Assembly: GCF_000230555.1 (NCBI RefSeq)
Contig: NC_016078.1
Coordinates: 3,371,001-3,435,000 of the forward strand
DNA from: Pelagibacterium halotolerans B2
GTDB lineage: Bacteria; Pseudomonadota; Alphaproteobacteria; Rhizobiales; Devosiaceae
DNA length: 64,000 nucleotides
Direction: 5' to 3'
Shown: positions 19,130 through 28,417 of the stretch, in pieces
How positions within the stretch are numbered: position 1 is the first letter of the stretch
Layout: every line of letters starts with the position of its first letter
Made by a program: the position numbers and the translations under genes
Notes under the pieces: generated by a model
The model's database searches: none
The model's input: only the letters and a program-made list of their open reading frames with translations
What the model was told of the DNA's origin: nothing

Positions 19130-20254
19130 TCAGCCCACGGGCCGCACCACGCCCGAATGCACCGAAAATGCCTGCGCCCGATCGCCCAGAGCGGCAAACA
19201 GCACCGGGTCCGTGCCGGTCATCCAGCACTGGGTGCCCAGCTTTTCGAGCGCATCGAACAGCGCCCCGCGCCGCACCGGGTCGAGATGGGCGGCAATCTC
19301 GTCGAGCAGCAGGATCGGGGTGATCCCCGTCATTGTCGAAACCAGCCGCGCATGGATCAGCACCAGCCCGATCAGCAGCGCCTTCTGCTCGCCGGTCGAG
19401 CACAAACCCGCCGGCATGGATTTGGGCGCGTGGGTCACATCGAGATCGATCCGGTGTGGCCCTAATGTGGTGCGTCCGGCCGCCCGATCAAGCCCTCTGG
19501 CGTCTCGCCAAAGCCCGGCCAGCGCCGCTTCCAGCCCGCTCGCCGTTGCCGGGATATCGCCCTCCATCATCGGCGTAATCGCCAGCAGCGCGGCGGGAAA
19601 TCCCGTATCGGCCACCGATTTTTCCATAAGCGCCTGCAGATGGGCCAGCGAATCGGCGCGCGCGAAATAGATCGCGGTGGCCAGCTCGGCCATCTGCGCC
19701 TCGATGGCGCTCAGCCAGGCGGCGTCTCCATTGTCCTCGAGCAGCCGGTTGCGCTGGCGCATGGCCTTCTCGAAATCGGAAACGGTGCTCGAATGGCCCG
19801 GATGGAGCGCGGTGACCAGCCGGTCTAAAAACCGCCGCCGCTCGCTGGCCGGCCCGGTAAACAGCCCGTCCATCGATGGCGTGAGCCACAGGATGCGCAC
19901 ATGTTCGCTCATCTCCTCGACGGCCCGCGCATTGGCGCCGTTGATCCGCACCCGCCGTCCCGAGGCGTCGGCGCTGGCCCCCGTGCCGATATCGACCGGC
20001 CCGAATGCCGTCTCGATGCTTGCCGCCACGGCCCACAGCCCGTCCCCGCCGACCGTTCCCAGCGTGTCGAACCCGGCCCGCCGCAACCCGCGCCCCGGCG
20101 CCAGCAGCGAAATCGCTTCAATGAGGTTGGTCTTGCCCGCCCCGTTCTCCCCCGTCAGCACCACATGGCGATGATCGAGATCGAGCGCCGCGCTGGGATA
20201 ATTGCGAAACCCCGTGAGCCGCAGCCGGGAAATATAGCGCTGTGCATCGGTCAT
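19130..20254 (-). CDS. recF: DNA replication and repair protein RecF
   Basis: This 374-residue SMC-like ATPase has Walker A GENGAGKTNL near residues 31-40, signature STGEQKALLIGL, and Walker B LLLDEIAAHLD. RecF loads RecA at gaps with RecO and RecR. ATG 20254 (MTDAQRYISRLRLTGFRNY) matches the family start better than ATG 20278. It lies between dnaN and gyrB on one strand; the space to dnaN is filled by a palindromic element. Confidence 0.95.
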   Translation of the reverse strand: MTDAQRYISRLRLTGFRNYPSAALDLDHRHVVLTGENGAGKTNLIEAISLLAPGRGLRRAGFDTLGTVGGDGLWAVAASIETAFGPVDIGTGASADASGRRVRINGANARAVEEMSEHVRILWLTPSMDGLFTGPASERRRFLDRLVTALHPGHSSTVSDFEKAMRQRNRLLEDNGDAAWLSAIEAQMAELATAIYFARADSLAHLQALMEKSVADTGFPAALLAITPMMEGDIPATASGLEAALAGLWRDARGLDRAAGRTTLGPHRIDLDVTHAPKSMPAGLCSTGEQKALLIGLVLIHARLVSTMTGITPILLLDEIAAHLDPVRRGALFDALEKLGTQCWMTGTDPVLFAALGDRAQAFSVHSGVVRPVG

Positions 20255-20304
20255 GAGATCAGTCCGCACCGCCGGCATGGGATGTCCTGAACGCTCGTGG
20301 TGGC

Positions 20305-20426
20305 CGATTCAGGTCAGGCCGGAGCGAAAGCCGTGCATTTCGAGAACCGGACCGGAGCGTACGTCATGTACGCGAGCACCGGAAGCGCACACATGTGCGG
20401 CTTGCAGCCCGGCATCACCTGAATCA
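20305..20426 (-). repeat. Long imperfect palindrome whose end holds the dnaN stop codon
   Basis: Outer arms GATTCAGGT (20306-20314) and ACCTGAATC (20417-20425) are perfect 9-bp complements. Inside lie GCCGG/CCCGGC and a central hairpin GCGTAC-GTCAT-GTACGC within CCGG...CCGG. Read on the minus strand, the element begins TGATTCAGGT, and its TGA is the dnaN stop (20426-20424). It fills the dnaN-recF gap. It looks like a multi-copy rhizobial intergenic element, but only one copy is in this window. It could act as a transcript-processing or terminator structure. Confidence 0.6.
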
Positions 20427-21542
20427 TACCCGCATGGGCATGAGGACGAAGAGAGCTTTCGTCTCCCCATCCTCGCGCACCAGCGTGGGCGATCCGGCGT
20501 CGTTGAACATGAAGGTCGCGTTTTCTGTTCGGATCTGGGCGATGATTTCCAGCAGGTAGCGCGCGTTGAACCCGATCTCGAACCCTTCGAGGTCGAACTC
20601 GACAGGCAGTTCTTCGTTCGCCGTGCCGTGATCGGGATTGGTCACGCTCAATTCGAGCTGCCCCGGCGTCAGCGCCAGTTTCACCGCCTTGCCGCCGCGC
20701 TCCGAGGCAATGGTCGATACCCGGTCCACTGCCCGCGCCAGGCTGTCGCGATCGACGATCAGCGCCTTGTCGTTGTTTTTCGGCGTTACGCGCTCGTAAT
20801 CGGGAAAACTGCCTTCGATCAGCTTTGAAAGCAGGATCACTCCGCCCAGCGTAAAGCGGATCTTGGTGTCGGAAAGCTCGATTTTGACCTCGTCCTCGAC
20901 CCCGTCGAGCAACTTGAGCACCTCGGCCACCGTCTTGCGCGGAATGATAATGCCGGGCATCCCCGCCGAACCGGAAGGTGCTTCGGCTTCCACCCGCGCC
21001 AGCCGGTGCCCGTCGGTCGCCACCGCGCGCATCACCACCCCGTCCGGGCCATCCACTGTGTGAACGAAAATCCCGTTGAGATAATAGCGCGTCTCCTCGT
21101 TGGAAATCGCGAACTGGGTGCGCTCGATCAGGTCTTTGAGCATGTCGACCTTGATCGAGAATGTGTGCGTGAACGCCCCCGATTTGAGGTCGGGGAACCC
21201 GTCGGGATTGAGACACGCCAGATGAAAGCGCGACCGGCCCGAAGAGATCAGCATCTGATCGTTCCCGTCGGTTTCCAGCACCACATCGGCGCCATCGGAA
21301 AGCTTGCGCACGATTTCATAAAGCGTATGCGCGGGCACCGTCGTCGTGCCCGGCGTGCCGGTCATGGCCGGCACGGTTTCGGTCACTTCGATATCGAGGT
21401 CCGTGGCCCGCAAATCCAGCCCGTCGCCCGTGGCGCTCATCAACACGTTGGCGAGGATCGGATATGTGTTGCGCCGCTCGACGACGCGGTGCACATGCCC
21501 CAGTGACTTGAGCAGATGGTTGCGCTCGAGCGTGACCTTCAT
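20424..21542 (-). CDS. dnaN: DNA polymerase III beta subunit (sliding clamp)
   Basis: This 372-residue three-domain beta clamp is identified by the N-terminal MKVTLERNHLLKSLGHVHRVVERRNTYPIL, the middle LIERTQFAISNEETRYYLNGI, and the C-terminal hydrophobic-cleft residues ending LVLMPMRV (here LFVLMPMRV). It encircles DNA and tethers PolIII and repair polymerases. It is transcribed toward recF and gyrB. Its TGA stop is in the terminal inverted repeat of the 20305-20426 element. Confidence 0.98.
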   Translation of the reverse strand: MKVTLERNHLLKSLGHVHRVVERRNTYPILANVLMSATGDGLDLRATDLDIEVTETVPAMTGTPGTTTVPAHTLYEIVRKLSDGADVVLETDGNDQMLISSGRSRFHLACLNPDGFPDLKSGAFTHTFSIKVDMLKDLIERTQFAISNEETRYYLNGIFVHTVDGPDGVVMRAVATDGHRLARVEAEAPSGSAGMPGIIIPRKTVAEVLKLLDGVEDEVKIELSDTKIRFTLGGVILLSKLIEGSFPDYERVTPKNNDKALIVDRDSLARAVDRVSTIASERGGKAVKLALTPGQLELSVTNPDHGTANEELPVEFDLEGFEIGFNARYLLEIIAQIRTENATFMFNDAGSPTLVREDGETKALFVLMPMRV

Positions 21543-21880
21543 CGCTTATAGACCCCTGATCTTTTGCGTCTGGTTTTTCGCGGCCCGGACCGGACCTTCC
21601 CTGGCCCCAAAGCCGGGCACAGACCCTGCCCCGCCGGGCAAAAAAACGCAAGGCCCCACCCGGCCGCAGGAGGCTGGCGGGGCAATAATTTGGTGGATTG
21701 TTGGCGCGAAAAGATTCCCTTGCGTCTGCCAGGGGCTTTCTTGGCCCCAGCACCCCTCACCGGCCTGCCGGCCACCCTCTCCCCGGGGGGCGAGGGTTCA
21801 GTCTATGCCGTGCGTCGATGCCATACCCGGCCGCCGCAACCAAAAACCGTTAGACCCCAGATTGTCCCCGATCACGAGGC
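21543..21880. other. Upstream region of dnaN, no gene seen
   Basis: This GC-rich spacer between dnaN and the tandem repeat has no supported ORF, no DnaA box (TTATCCACA or close variants) and no clear promoter that I can call. It includes CACCCCTCACCGGCCTGCCG near 21750-21770, which looks like a partial third copy of the neighbouring repeat core. Confidence 0.5.
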
Positions 21881-22250
21881 GCTGCCGCCGTTCCCCACCA
21901 GCGCTCCCGCAAGACAAACCCTCGCCCCTTTGGGGAGAGGGTGGCCGGCAGGCTGGTGAGGGGTCAGCCCCAGCCAAGATCACCGATCCATCGGCCAAGC
22001 CCCGTCTCACCTCTCCCTCGGGGGGAGAGGTCGCCGCATAGCGGCGGGTGAGGGGGCCTTCTTGCATACGCGCGCTGCCGCCGTTCCCCACCAGCGTCCC
22101 CGCAAGACAAACCCTCGCCCCTTTGGAGAGAGGGTGGCAGGCAGGCCGGTGAGGGGCCAGCCCCAGCCCAGATCACCGATCCATCAGCCAAGCCCCGTCT
22201 CACCTCTCCCTCAGGGGGAGAGGTCACCACATAGCGGCGGGTGAGGGGGC
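21881..22250. repeat. Tandem 193-bp direct repeat between dnaA and dnaN
   Basis: Two near-identical units (21881-22073 and 22074-22250) share GCTGCCGCCGTTCCCCACCA, GCAAGACAAACCCTCGCCCC and CACCGATCCATC. Each contains palindromic GGAGAGGGTGG / CACCTCTCC arms that fold strongly. The core (CCTCTCC...GGAGAGG, GGCGGGTGAGGGGG) resembles common proteobacterial intergenic repeats. The duplication is recent-looking, with only scattered differences. No coding potential is credible. Confidence 0.85.
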
Positions 22251-22420
22251 CGTGCTGAAAAAGACGCGGGAGCCTTGGCGCATGGCGCCCCGGGGGCCTT
22301 GCTTGTTTGCAGCAGAGCCGCCGCAGCCCTCCGAGCATAGCTCTTCGGGCGTTCGCCCCTCAAAAAGGTGCGTCTTTTGCCGCCGGCCCTTCAGCCATAG
22401 GCTTCAGGGCGTTCGCAGCT

Positions 22421-22464
22421 AAAATCGTTCCACCGGAGCGATTTTGCGGGCCCAACGGGCCCGC
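22421..22464 (-). terminator. Probable dnaA terminator
   Basis: Two stacked hairpins lie just after the dnaA stop. One is GCGGGCCC/GGGCCCGC (22446-22464) with a 3-nt loop. The other is AAAATCG/CGATTTT (22421-22445), whose 3' arm on the minus strand gives a short U-run. Confidence 0.5.
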
Positions 22465-22470
22465 CGCTCC

Positions 22471-23904
22471 TCACTCCTCCAGCATGCGCCGGAGCAGTTC
22501 GATTTCCTGGGTCAGCTCGCCATCCTGGCTCATGAGCTGTTCCACCTTGCGCACCGAATGGAGCACGGTGGTGTGGTCGCGCCCGCCGAACCGGCGGCCG
22601 ATTTCGGGCAGGGACCGCGAGGTCAGCGACTTGGCCAGATACATCGCGATCTGGCGCGGGCGCACCACGTCGCGCGAGCGGCGCGACGATAAAAGCTCGT
22701 TGCGCGGCACCTTGTAGTGGCGGGCGACGATTTTGAGGATGTCCTCGATCCGCACCCGGGGCGTCTCGCGCGAGCGGATCAGGTCCTGCAGGGTCTTTTC
22801 GGCAAGCCCCACCGTGATCGGCTCGCCGGTCAGCTGGTTGGCGGCCACCAGCCGGTTGACGGCACCGTCGAGGTCGCGGCCGTGGCTCACGATCGAGCGC
22901 GCCACGTAATCGATGACAGGGGCGGGAAAGCTCAGTCCGGTAAACCGGCTTGCTGCCTGGTCGGCCCGTTTCTGGACGATGGCGCGGCGCAGTTCGGGAT
23001 CGAACTGGGTGATGGGGATCACAAGCCCCCCCGATAGCCGCGAGCGCACCCGGTCGTCGAGCATTTCCAGATCGCGCGGCGGCGCATCGCCGGCCACAAC
23101 GACCTGCTTGGTGCCCGAAATCAGGGTCGAGAGCGTATGGCCGAATTCGGTGGCCGATTTGCCCTGCAGGAACTGCATGTCGTCGATCAGCAAAAGATCG
23201 ATCCCACGCAGCCATTCCTTGAAGGCCAGCGCCGACTGGTGCTGCACCGCCGTGATGAAATGATACATGAAATGGTCGGCGGTCAGATAGACGATGTTGC
23301 GCGAAACGTCGGACGCCCCTGCCGCCCAGGCAATGGCATTGAGCAGATGGGTCTTGCCCAGCCCCACCGAGGAATGGATATAGACCGGGTTGAACGTCAC
23401 CACATTGTTGGCAGCGGCCGAGGCGACCTGCTTGGCGACATTGAGCGCCATTTCATTGGCGCTGCCCGAAACGAAAGTCTCGAAGGTCAGCTTGCGGTCC
23501 AGCGCCGAGCCCGAAAGCGCATTGGCCCGCGTGCCGCTGGCCGGCTGGCTGGTAACAAGCGCGGGAACGGTCCGCACCTCGGCAACGCCGGGTTGGGCCT
23601 CGGTCTCTGCCGCCGGCTCGTTGGAGGCGACAAGGCGCGGACGAGCCTGTCCATTGACGCGCACCGTCAGGTGCAGCCGGCCGATGGTCTCGTTTTCGGC
23701 GGTAAAGGCCTCGAGGATCTTTTCGACATAGTTGGACTGGATCCACGAGCACAAAAAGCGCGTGGGAACGGAAAGATGCGCGAGGTCGCCGACGACTTCT
23801 TCCAGCTCGAGCCGGGCGAACCATGACGTAAAGACGTCTTCGCCAACCGCTGCCCTCAGCCGCGCCCGCACGCGCAGCCAGACCTGATCGGCATCCATTG
23901 TCAT
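22471..23904 (-). CDS. dnaA: Chromosomal replication initiator DnaA
   Basis: The protein has 477 residues. Domain I has [25 protein letters not shown]. The AAA+ domain has Walker A GLGKTHLL, Walker [10 protein letters not shown], and sensor/arginine-finger region [23 protein letters not shown]. Domain IV has the DNA-binding signature [19 protein letters not shown] 23904 follows an AAGGGGAAG ribosome site; an upstream ATG (24009) would add 35 residues with no resemblance to DnaA. It is encoded downstream of rpsT on the same strand, and separated from dnaN by repeats, not directly followed by it. Confidence 0.97.
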   Translation of the reverse strand: MTMDADQVWLRVRARLRAAVGEDVFTSWFARLELEEVVGDLAHLSVPTRFLCSWIQSNYVEKILEAFTAENETIGRLHLTVRVNGQARPRLVASNEPAAETEAQPGVAEVRTVPALVTSQPASGTRANALSGSALDRKLTFETFVSGSANEMALNVAKQVASAAANNVVTFNPVYIHSSVGLGKTHLLNAIAWAAGASDVSRNIVYLTADHFMYHFITAVQHQSALAFKEWLRGIDLLLIDDMQFLQGKSATEFGHTLSTLISGTKQVVVAGDAPPRDLEMLDDRVRSRLSGGLVIPITQFDPELRRAIVQKRADQAASRFTGLSFPAPVIDYVARSIVSHGRDLDGAVNRLVAANQLTGEPITVGLAEKTLQDLIRSRETPRVRIEDILKIVARHYKVPRNELLSSRRSRDVVRPRQIAMYLAKSLTSRSLPEIGRRFGGRDHTTVLHSVRKVEQLMSQDGELTQEIELLRRMLEE

Positions 23905-24477
23905 CTTGGCTTCCCCTTCGCCCCCGATTTTCGTCCTTTGCGGAACTGTGCCCGCTTTGCCTCCAGTCGCTCCCCAGGTTCCGCGATCCGCAGCCGCGAT
24001 CGAATCCATTGCTGTTGCCTCTTAATGCTATGACGTCCCGCCCATCCCCGGCGGCAACCCCTGTTTCCCCAAATTTGTCCCGTTGCCCGAGACAATAAAT
24101 TTACGCCCCCGCGCAAGCGTTTATTGCGCAGTACCCTATTGTTACAAATTGAAATCGGCGCAACGGCGCCTGAGGAAAAGACGAAACCCGTCTTTGTCGG
24201 TCTAGAAGTGAACCAGGAACTTGGGATGCTCGGTCATCGCACCATGACGGCCCGCAAAGAGCCGTAAATGATTTAAGCCGGTCATCGCTGTCCCCTTGGT
24301 CTACCCGTATGAAGGAGGCGTTAGACTTGTCTTTCGCCGCCCCCTTTCTGATCCAACGAGGCCATTTTAGACAGTCAAATTTTTGCGCACAACCGCAGAT
24401 TTGGCCAAAAATCCGCTTGACTCGTCCCCCATGCGTACAGCCGGGACCGGGCGGTCCGGCAAGGCAAAATTAAGGGT

Positions 24478-24522
24478 ATGGGACTCCTTGCAGATTCCCG
24501 TTGGGTCCGTTTTGAGTCCCAT
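24478..24522. promoter_or_regulatory. Inverted repeat with nested GANTC sites upstream of dnaA
   Basis: ATGGGACTC (24478-24486) and GAGTCCCAT (24514-24522) are perfect 9-bp inverted arms. Each arm contains a GANTC site, and a third GANTC (GATTC, 24493-24497) is in the loop. A fourth GANTC is 60 bp to the left. It could be a methylation-sensitive cell-cycle control site for dnaA or an RNA hairpin. Confidence 0.4.
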
Positions 24523-24628
24523 CGGATTATTTTTTCCATCCCCCCTCGCCATCACCTTCACATGGCTGTTTTGTGACCTTGCGATGACGGAAATGTCACG
24601 CAAATTTGGCGCGGGTTTTGAAATGGCA

Positions 24629-24652
24629 AAGGGCCCCGTTCGGGGCCCTTGG
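24629..24652 (-). terminator. Hairpin downstream of rpsT
   Basis: A 9-bp stem AAGGGCCCC/GGGGCCCTT with a short loop lies 62 bp past the rpsT stop. The U-tract on the minus strand is weak (TTTGCCATTTC), so termination efficiency is uncertain. Confidence 0.6.
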
Positions 24653-24713
24653 AAACTTGTTCTCAAACCCGAAACACGATCGGGTCGATAGGATTGCTCA
24701 AAGCTCGCGCGCC

Positions 24714-24980
24714 TTACGCGCCCAGGGCCTTGACGCGCTTTGCCAGGCGCGAAACCTTGCGGTTGGCCATGTTCTTGTGGAACACGCCCTTGCCGGCGGC
24801 GCGCTGCAGCTCGGGTTCGGCGGCGCGCAGCGCTGCGGCGGCTGCAGCCTGGTCGCCCGAAGCGATCGCTTCTTCGACCTTGCGCAGATAGGTGCGCACG
24901 CGGGAGCGGCGTGCCGTGTTCTTGGCGGTCCGGGCTTCGATCTTGCGGGTGGCCTTCTTGGCCGAAGTGGTATTTGCCAT
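24714..24980 (-). CDS. rpsT: 30S ribosomal protein S20
   Basis: This 88-residue basic protein has the S20 N-terminus [18 protein letters not shown] and the helical body ending AKRVKALGA. It binds 16S rRNA during small-subunit assembly. ATG 24980 is the family start; the upstream in-frame codons are not S20-like. The rpsT-dnaA arrangement is common in Hyphomicrobiales. Confidence 0.97.
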   Translation of the reverse strand: MANTTSAKKATRKIEARTAKNTARRSRVRTYLRKVEEAIASGDQAAAAAALRAAEPELQRAAGKGVFHKNMANRKVSRLAKRVKALGA

Positions 24981-25112
24981 TTTTAAGATGTCCTCGTGGC
25001 GATATGCCTTGCGTGCTTTAACCCCTGAGGCAAGCACAACCGGAACGGGCGCCCCTTGCGGCGCGCCCAGCGAAGGCTGCTCTATAGAGACGGCCCCCAT
25101 TGGAGTCAAATC

Positions 25113-25976
25113 CTAATGCTGGCAGACCGGGCAATAAAACGTCGAGCGTCCCGCCTGCACGATCCTTCCGGTCACTCCCCCGCATTCCGGACGCGGGCAG
25201 GGATCGCCCTCGTGCCCATAGACGGCAAAGGAATGCTGGAAATAGCCCGGCTGCCCGTCGGCTTGCGAAAAATCCTTGAGCGTCGACCCGCCCGCCGCGA
25301 TCGCCGCTTCCAGAACCTGCCGGATTGCTGCCACCAGCCTTTCGATTTCGCGCTCATTGAGCGCCCCGGCGGCCCGTCGCGGATCGATCCGGCTCATATG
25401 CAGGGCCTCGCACACATAGATATTGCCCAGCCCCGCGACCACCCGCTGGTCGAGCAGCACCGTCTTGATCGGCCCCTTCTTTGCTTTCAGCCGGTCCGCC
25501 AGATAGGGCGCGCTCAGATCGTTGCCCAGCGGCTCGGGGCCGAGCGGGTCGATAAAGGGATTGGCGGTGCCCGGCGCGAAAAGGTCCATGAACCCGAACC
25601 GGCGCGGATCGCTATAGGATAGAGTAACGCGCCCGCGCGAGGGATGAACCAGATCGGCCACCACATGGACGTGCTTGCCGCCGGCTTCGCCGGGCTTGAG
25701 ACGGCTCGGTTCGGCGAGCCGCTGGTCGGCCACGAAAAACGCCCCCGTCATCCCAAGATGGGAAAGCCACACCCCGCCCCCCGAAAGCGCCGCCACGAGA
25801 TATTTGGCCCGCCGTCCCAGATGGGTGATCGTCTGCCCCTCGAGCCCGTCGACGAACCCCTGGGGGAACGGAAACCGCAGGTCGGGACGGTTGAGCCTGA
25901 CGCTTTCGATCCGCGCGCCCTCGATGAATGGAGCGAGGCCCCGCCGCACGGTTTCAACTTCGGGCAATTCAGGCAT
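25113..25976 (-). CDS. mutM: Formamidopyrimidine-DNA glycosylase
   Basis: This 287-residue protein begins [14 protein letters not shown], so that after Met removal Pro1 is the catalytic nucleophile and Glu2 is in place. It ends with the zinc finger CPRPECGG...FYCPVCQ. It removes 8-oxoguanine and formamidopyrimidines from DNA and nicks the abasic site. An ATG nine bases upstream is rejected because it would bury the catalytic proline. It is divergent from ubiE. Confidence 0.97.
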   Translation of the reverse strand: MPELPEVETVRRGLAPFIEGARIESVRLNRPDLRFPFPQGFVDGLEGQTITHLGRRAKYLVAALSGGGVWLSHLGMTGAFFVADQRLAEPSRLKPGEAGGKHVHVVADLVHPSRGRVTLSYSDPRRFGFMDLFAPGTANPFIDPLGPEPLGNDLSAPYLADRLKAKKGPIKTVLLDQRVVAGLGNIYVCEALHMSRIDPRRAAGALNEREIERLVAAIRQVLEAAIAAGGSTLKDFSQADGQPGYFQHSFAVYGHEGDPCPRPECGGVTGRIVQAGRSTFYCPVCQH

Positions 25977-26102
25977 GAATTTCACTCAAGTCCATACATT
26001 TTGCCGCCATTGTTTGCGACGATTTCGCCAGAGCTCTACACCTTGCGTTATGGCGCGGCCAAGCCCATAACCGGGCGACAGGCCAACCATGAGAGGCTCG
26101 AA

Positions 26103-26867
26103 ATGACCGAAAACGCTCAGACCACCCATTTCGGAACGCGCACCGTCCCGCTGGGCGAAAAGCAGGGCCTTGTCAACGACGTCTTCCACAAGGTCGCCTC
26201 GCGCTATGACCTGATGAACGACCTGATGAGCGGCGGAATCCATAGAGTCTGGAAGGACTTGATGGTCGCTCGCCTCGCCCCGCCCCGCTCCGGTTCGCGC
26301 GGATATTCAGTGCTCGACATGGCCGGCGGCACCGGCGATGTCGCCATGCGCATCCTCGATGCCAGCCACGGTTATGCCAGGGTCACCGTCTCCGACATCA
26401 ACACCGACATGCTCGCCGTCGGCGCCGAACGCGCCAAATCCTGGCGCTACCCGGCCAATGTCGAGTTCGTCGAGGCCAATGCCGAAGAATTGCCGTTCGA
26501 AAACAATAGCTTCGATGCCTACACCATCGCCTTCGGCATCCGCAACGTCCCCCGTATCGATAAGGCATTGAGCGAAGCGCACCGTGTCCTCAAACGCGGC
26601 GGCCGCATCCTGGTGCTCGAATTTTCAAAGGTCGATGTCCCGGTGCTCGACAAGGTCTATGACCTGTTTTCCGATCACCTTATCCCACCCATGGGCAAGA
26701 TGGTCACCGGCGATGCCCAACCCTACCAGTACCTCGTCGAATCCATTCGCAACTTCCCCGATCCGGCCACATTTTCGACAATGATCGAAACCGCCGGCTT
26801 CAAGCGTGTCACGCACACGGCATTTTCGGGCAATATCGCCGCCCTGCACGGGGGCTGGAAACTCTGA
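26103..26867 (+). CDS. ubiE: Ubiquinone/menaquinone C-methyltransferase
   Basis: This 254-residue class I SAM methyltransferase contains [19 protein letters not shown], motif [16 protein letters not shown] and the UbiE signature [25 protein letters not shown]. It methylates C2 of the demethoxyubiquinol ring. The start [11 protein letters not shown] is after a GAGAGG site; the frame is open upstream only as antisense of mutM. Two bases separate it from ubiB. Confidence 0.97.
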   Translation: MTENAQTTHFGTRTVPLGEKQGLVNDVFHKVASRYDLMNDLMSGGIHRVWKDLMVARLAPPRSGSRGYSVLDMAGGTGDVAMRILDASHGYARVTVSDINTDMLAVGAERAKSWRYPANVEFVEANAEELPFENNSFDAYTIAFGIRNVPRIDKALSEAHRVLKRGGRILVLEFSKVDVPVLDKVYDLFSDHLIPPMGKMVTGDAQPYQYLVESIRNFPDPATFSTMIETAGFKRVTHTAFSGNIAALHGGWKL

Positions 26868-26869
26868 CC

Positions 26870-28417
26870 ATGGGGCTTGGGACCTATCTAAGGCTCGCAC
26901 GGGCCGGCTTCGTTCTGGCCCGCGAAGGGGCGTTCTCGCTTGCCGAGGACCAGCCCATTCCGCCCTCGGCGAGGCTTCTTGTCGGTGTTGCCCGCCTCAT
27001 CGAAAAACGCGATGTGCGCAAGACCGGTCGTGTCACACGGCTGGCCAATGCGCTCACCCGGCTCGGTCCGGTCTATGTCAAGCTCGGTCAGGTTCTCGCC
27101 ACCCGGCGTGACATCATCGGCTTTGAGATCGCCTCCGATCTCGCCGCCCTGCAGGACGCGCTGCCCCCGTTCGACGAAAAGCTTGTCCCCGGCCTTCTGG
27201 CCGAAGCGCTGGGCGACAAGGCCGCCGCGCTCAAGGAGATTTCCCCGCCTCTCGCCGCTGCCTCGATCGCCCAGGTTCATAAGGCCCGCCTGCAAACCCC
27301 GCAGGGGGAGCGAACCGTTGCCGTCAAGCTCCTGCGCCCCAAAATCCGCGAGCGCTTCGCCCGCGATCTCGAAGGGCTCTATGCTTTGGCCGGCGTGGCC
27401 GAGCGTTTCATGCCCGCCACGCGGCGCTTCAACGGCAAGAAGGTCGTCGACGCTCTCGCCCGTTCGGCCATGCTGGAAATGGATCTGCGCATGGAAGCTG
27501 CGGCCATGTCCGAGCTTGCCGATAATCTTGCCGATGACGGCGACTTCGGGGTGCCCGACGTCTTCTGGGAACAGACCGGGCGCTCGGTCCTCACCACCGG
27601 CTGGATCGACGCCATCCCCATCCGCGACGTCGAAAGGATCGATGCCGCCGGCATGGACCGCAAGAAACTCGCTGCCAGCCTCATCCAGAGCTTTCTGCGC
27701 CAGGCCATCCGCGATGGGTTCTTTCACGCCGACATGCATCCGGGCAATCTGTTCGCAGATCCCAAGACCGGCGGCATCGTTGCCGTCGATTTCGGCATCA
27801 TGGGCCGCATTGGCAAGCGCGAGCAGCGGTTCCTCGCCGAAATTCTCTATGGCTTCATCACCCGCAATTATTACCGCGTGGCCGAGTTGCACATCGATAT
27901 CGGCTATGTGCCGCAAACCCACACAATCGACGATTTCGCCCAGGCCATCCGCGCCATCGGCGAACCGCTGGTCGGGCGCGGGGCCGACGAGATTTCCATG
28001 GCGCGGGTCCTGGCCCAGCTCATCGAGGTGACCGAGCTGTTCGACATGACCGCCCGGCCCGAGCTGGTGCTCCTGCAAAAAAACATGGTTCTGGCCGAAG
28101 GCACCGCGCGCCTGCTCGATCCGCAGTTCAATATGTGGACCGCCGCCGAGCCTGTGGTTTCCGAATGGGTGCGCCGCACTGTCGGGCCGCAGGGCAGGTT
28201 CGAGATCGCCAAAGACGCAGTCGACGAGGCGCTCGACCTGGCCAGGCGCCTCCCCGATCTGGGCCGCCGCGCCGAGCGCGTCCTCACCCGGCTCGAAGCC
28301 GATCAATTGCGTCAGGACAGAAAGGACCCGTTGATCGAAACCCTCAAATGGGGGAGCCTCGCAACAATATTTCTGGCGATCATGAGCCTGATCGCCCATC
28401 TGGGAGGCGCGCTGTGA
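26870..28417 (+). CDS. ubiB: UbiB/ABC1-type atypical kinase for ubiquinone biosynthesis
   Basis: This 515-residue protein has the KxGQ motif in YVKLGQVLATR and the alanine-rich nucleotide loop AAASIAQVHKA. The kinase-like catalytic segment FFHADMHPGN and VDFGIMGRI follow. One or two C-terminal transmembrane helices (LATIFLAIMSLIAHLGG) anchor it in the membrane. It is an ATPase that supports the membrane Coq/Ubi complex. It sits between ubiE and coaBC; its stop overlaps the coaBC GTG. Confidence 0.96.
   Translation: MGLGTYLRLARAGFVLAREGAFSLAEDQPIPPSARLLVGVARLIEKRDVRKTGRVTRLANALTRLGPVYVKLGQVLATRRDIIGFEIASDLAALQDALPPFDEKLVPGLLAEALGDKAAALKEISPPLAAASIAQVHKARLQTPQGERTVAVKLLRPKIRERFARDLEGLYALAGVAERFMPATRRFNGKKVVDALARSAMLEMDLRMEAAAMSELADNLADDGDFGVPDVFWEQTGRSVLTTGWIDAIPIRDVERIDAAGMDRKKLAASLIQSFLRQAIRDGFFHADMHPGNLFADPKTGGIVAVDFGIMGRIGKREQRFLAEILYGFITRNYYRVAELHIDIGYVPQTHTIDDFAQAIRAIGEPLVGRGADEISMARVLAQLIEVTELFDMTARPELVLLQKNMVLAEGTARLLDPQFNMWTAAEPVVSEWVRRTVGPQGRFEIAKDAVDEALDLARRLPDLGRRAERVLTRLEADQLRQDRKDPLIETLKWGSLATIFLAIMSLIAHLGGAL

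Larger units (their letters stand above)
23905..24713. other. Upstream region of dnaA (no confirmed gene), GANTC-rich
   Basis: This 0.8-kb, relatively AT-rich spacer between dnaA and rpsT is the likely dnaA promoter region and a possible origin region. Five GANTC (CcrM-type) sites are at 24002, 24419, 24482, 24493 and 24514. No good DnaA box was found. Short ORFs occur on both strands (for example a 55-codon frame from ATG 24309 after GTATGAAGGAGG, a 19-codon GTG frame ending at the TAA near 24266, and about 100-codon frames on either strand at 24367-24691). None has a recognisable domain, and I do not call them genes. Confidence 0.5.

Noticed and set aside
24309..24476. 55-codon ORF after GTATGAAGGAGG upstream of dnaA
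   Set aside because: The purine-rich motif overlaps the ATG itself, and the peptide has no recognisable feature. It is noted only as a possibility for a leader peptide.
24367..24691. Overlapping ~100-codon ORFs on both strands between dnaA and rpsT
   Set aside because: Both lie across the rpsT hairpin and the GANTC inverted repeat, have no recognisable domain and no good ribosome site. They are treated as chance frames.
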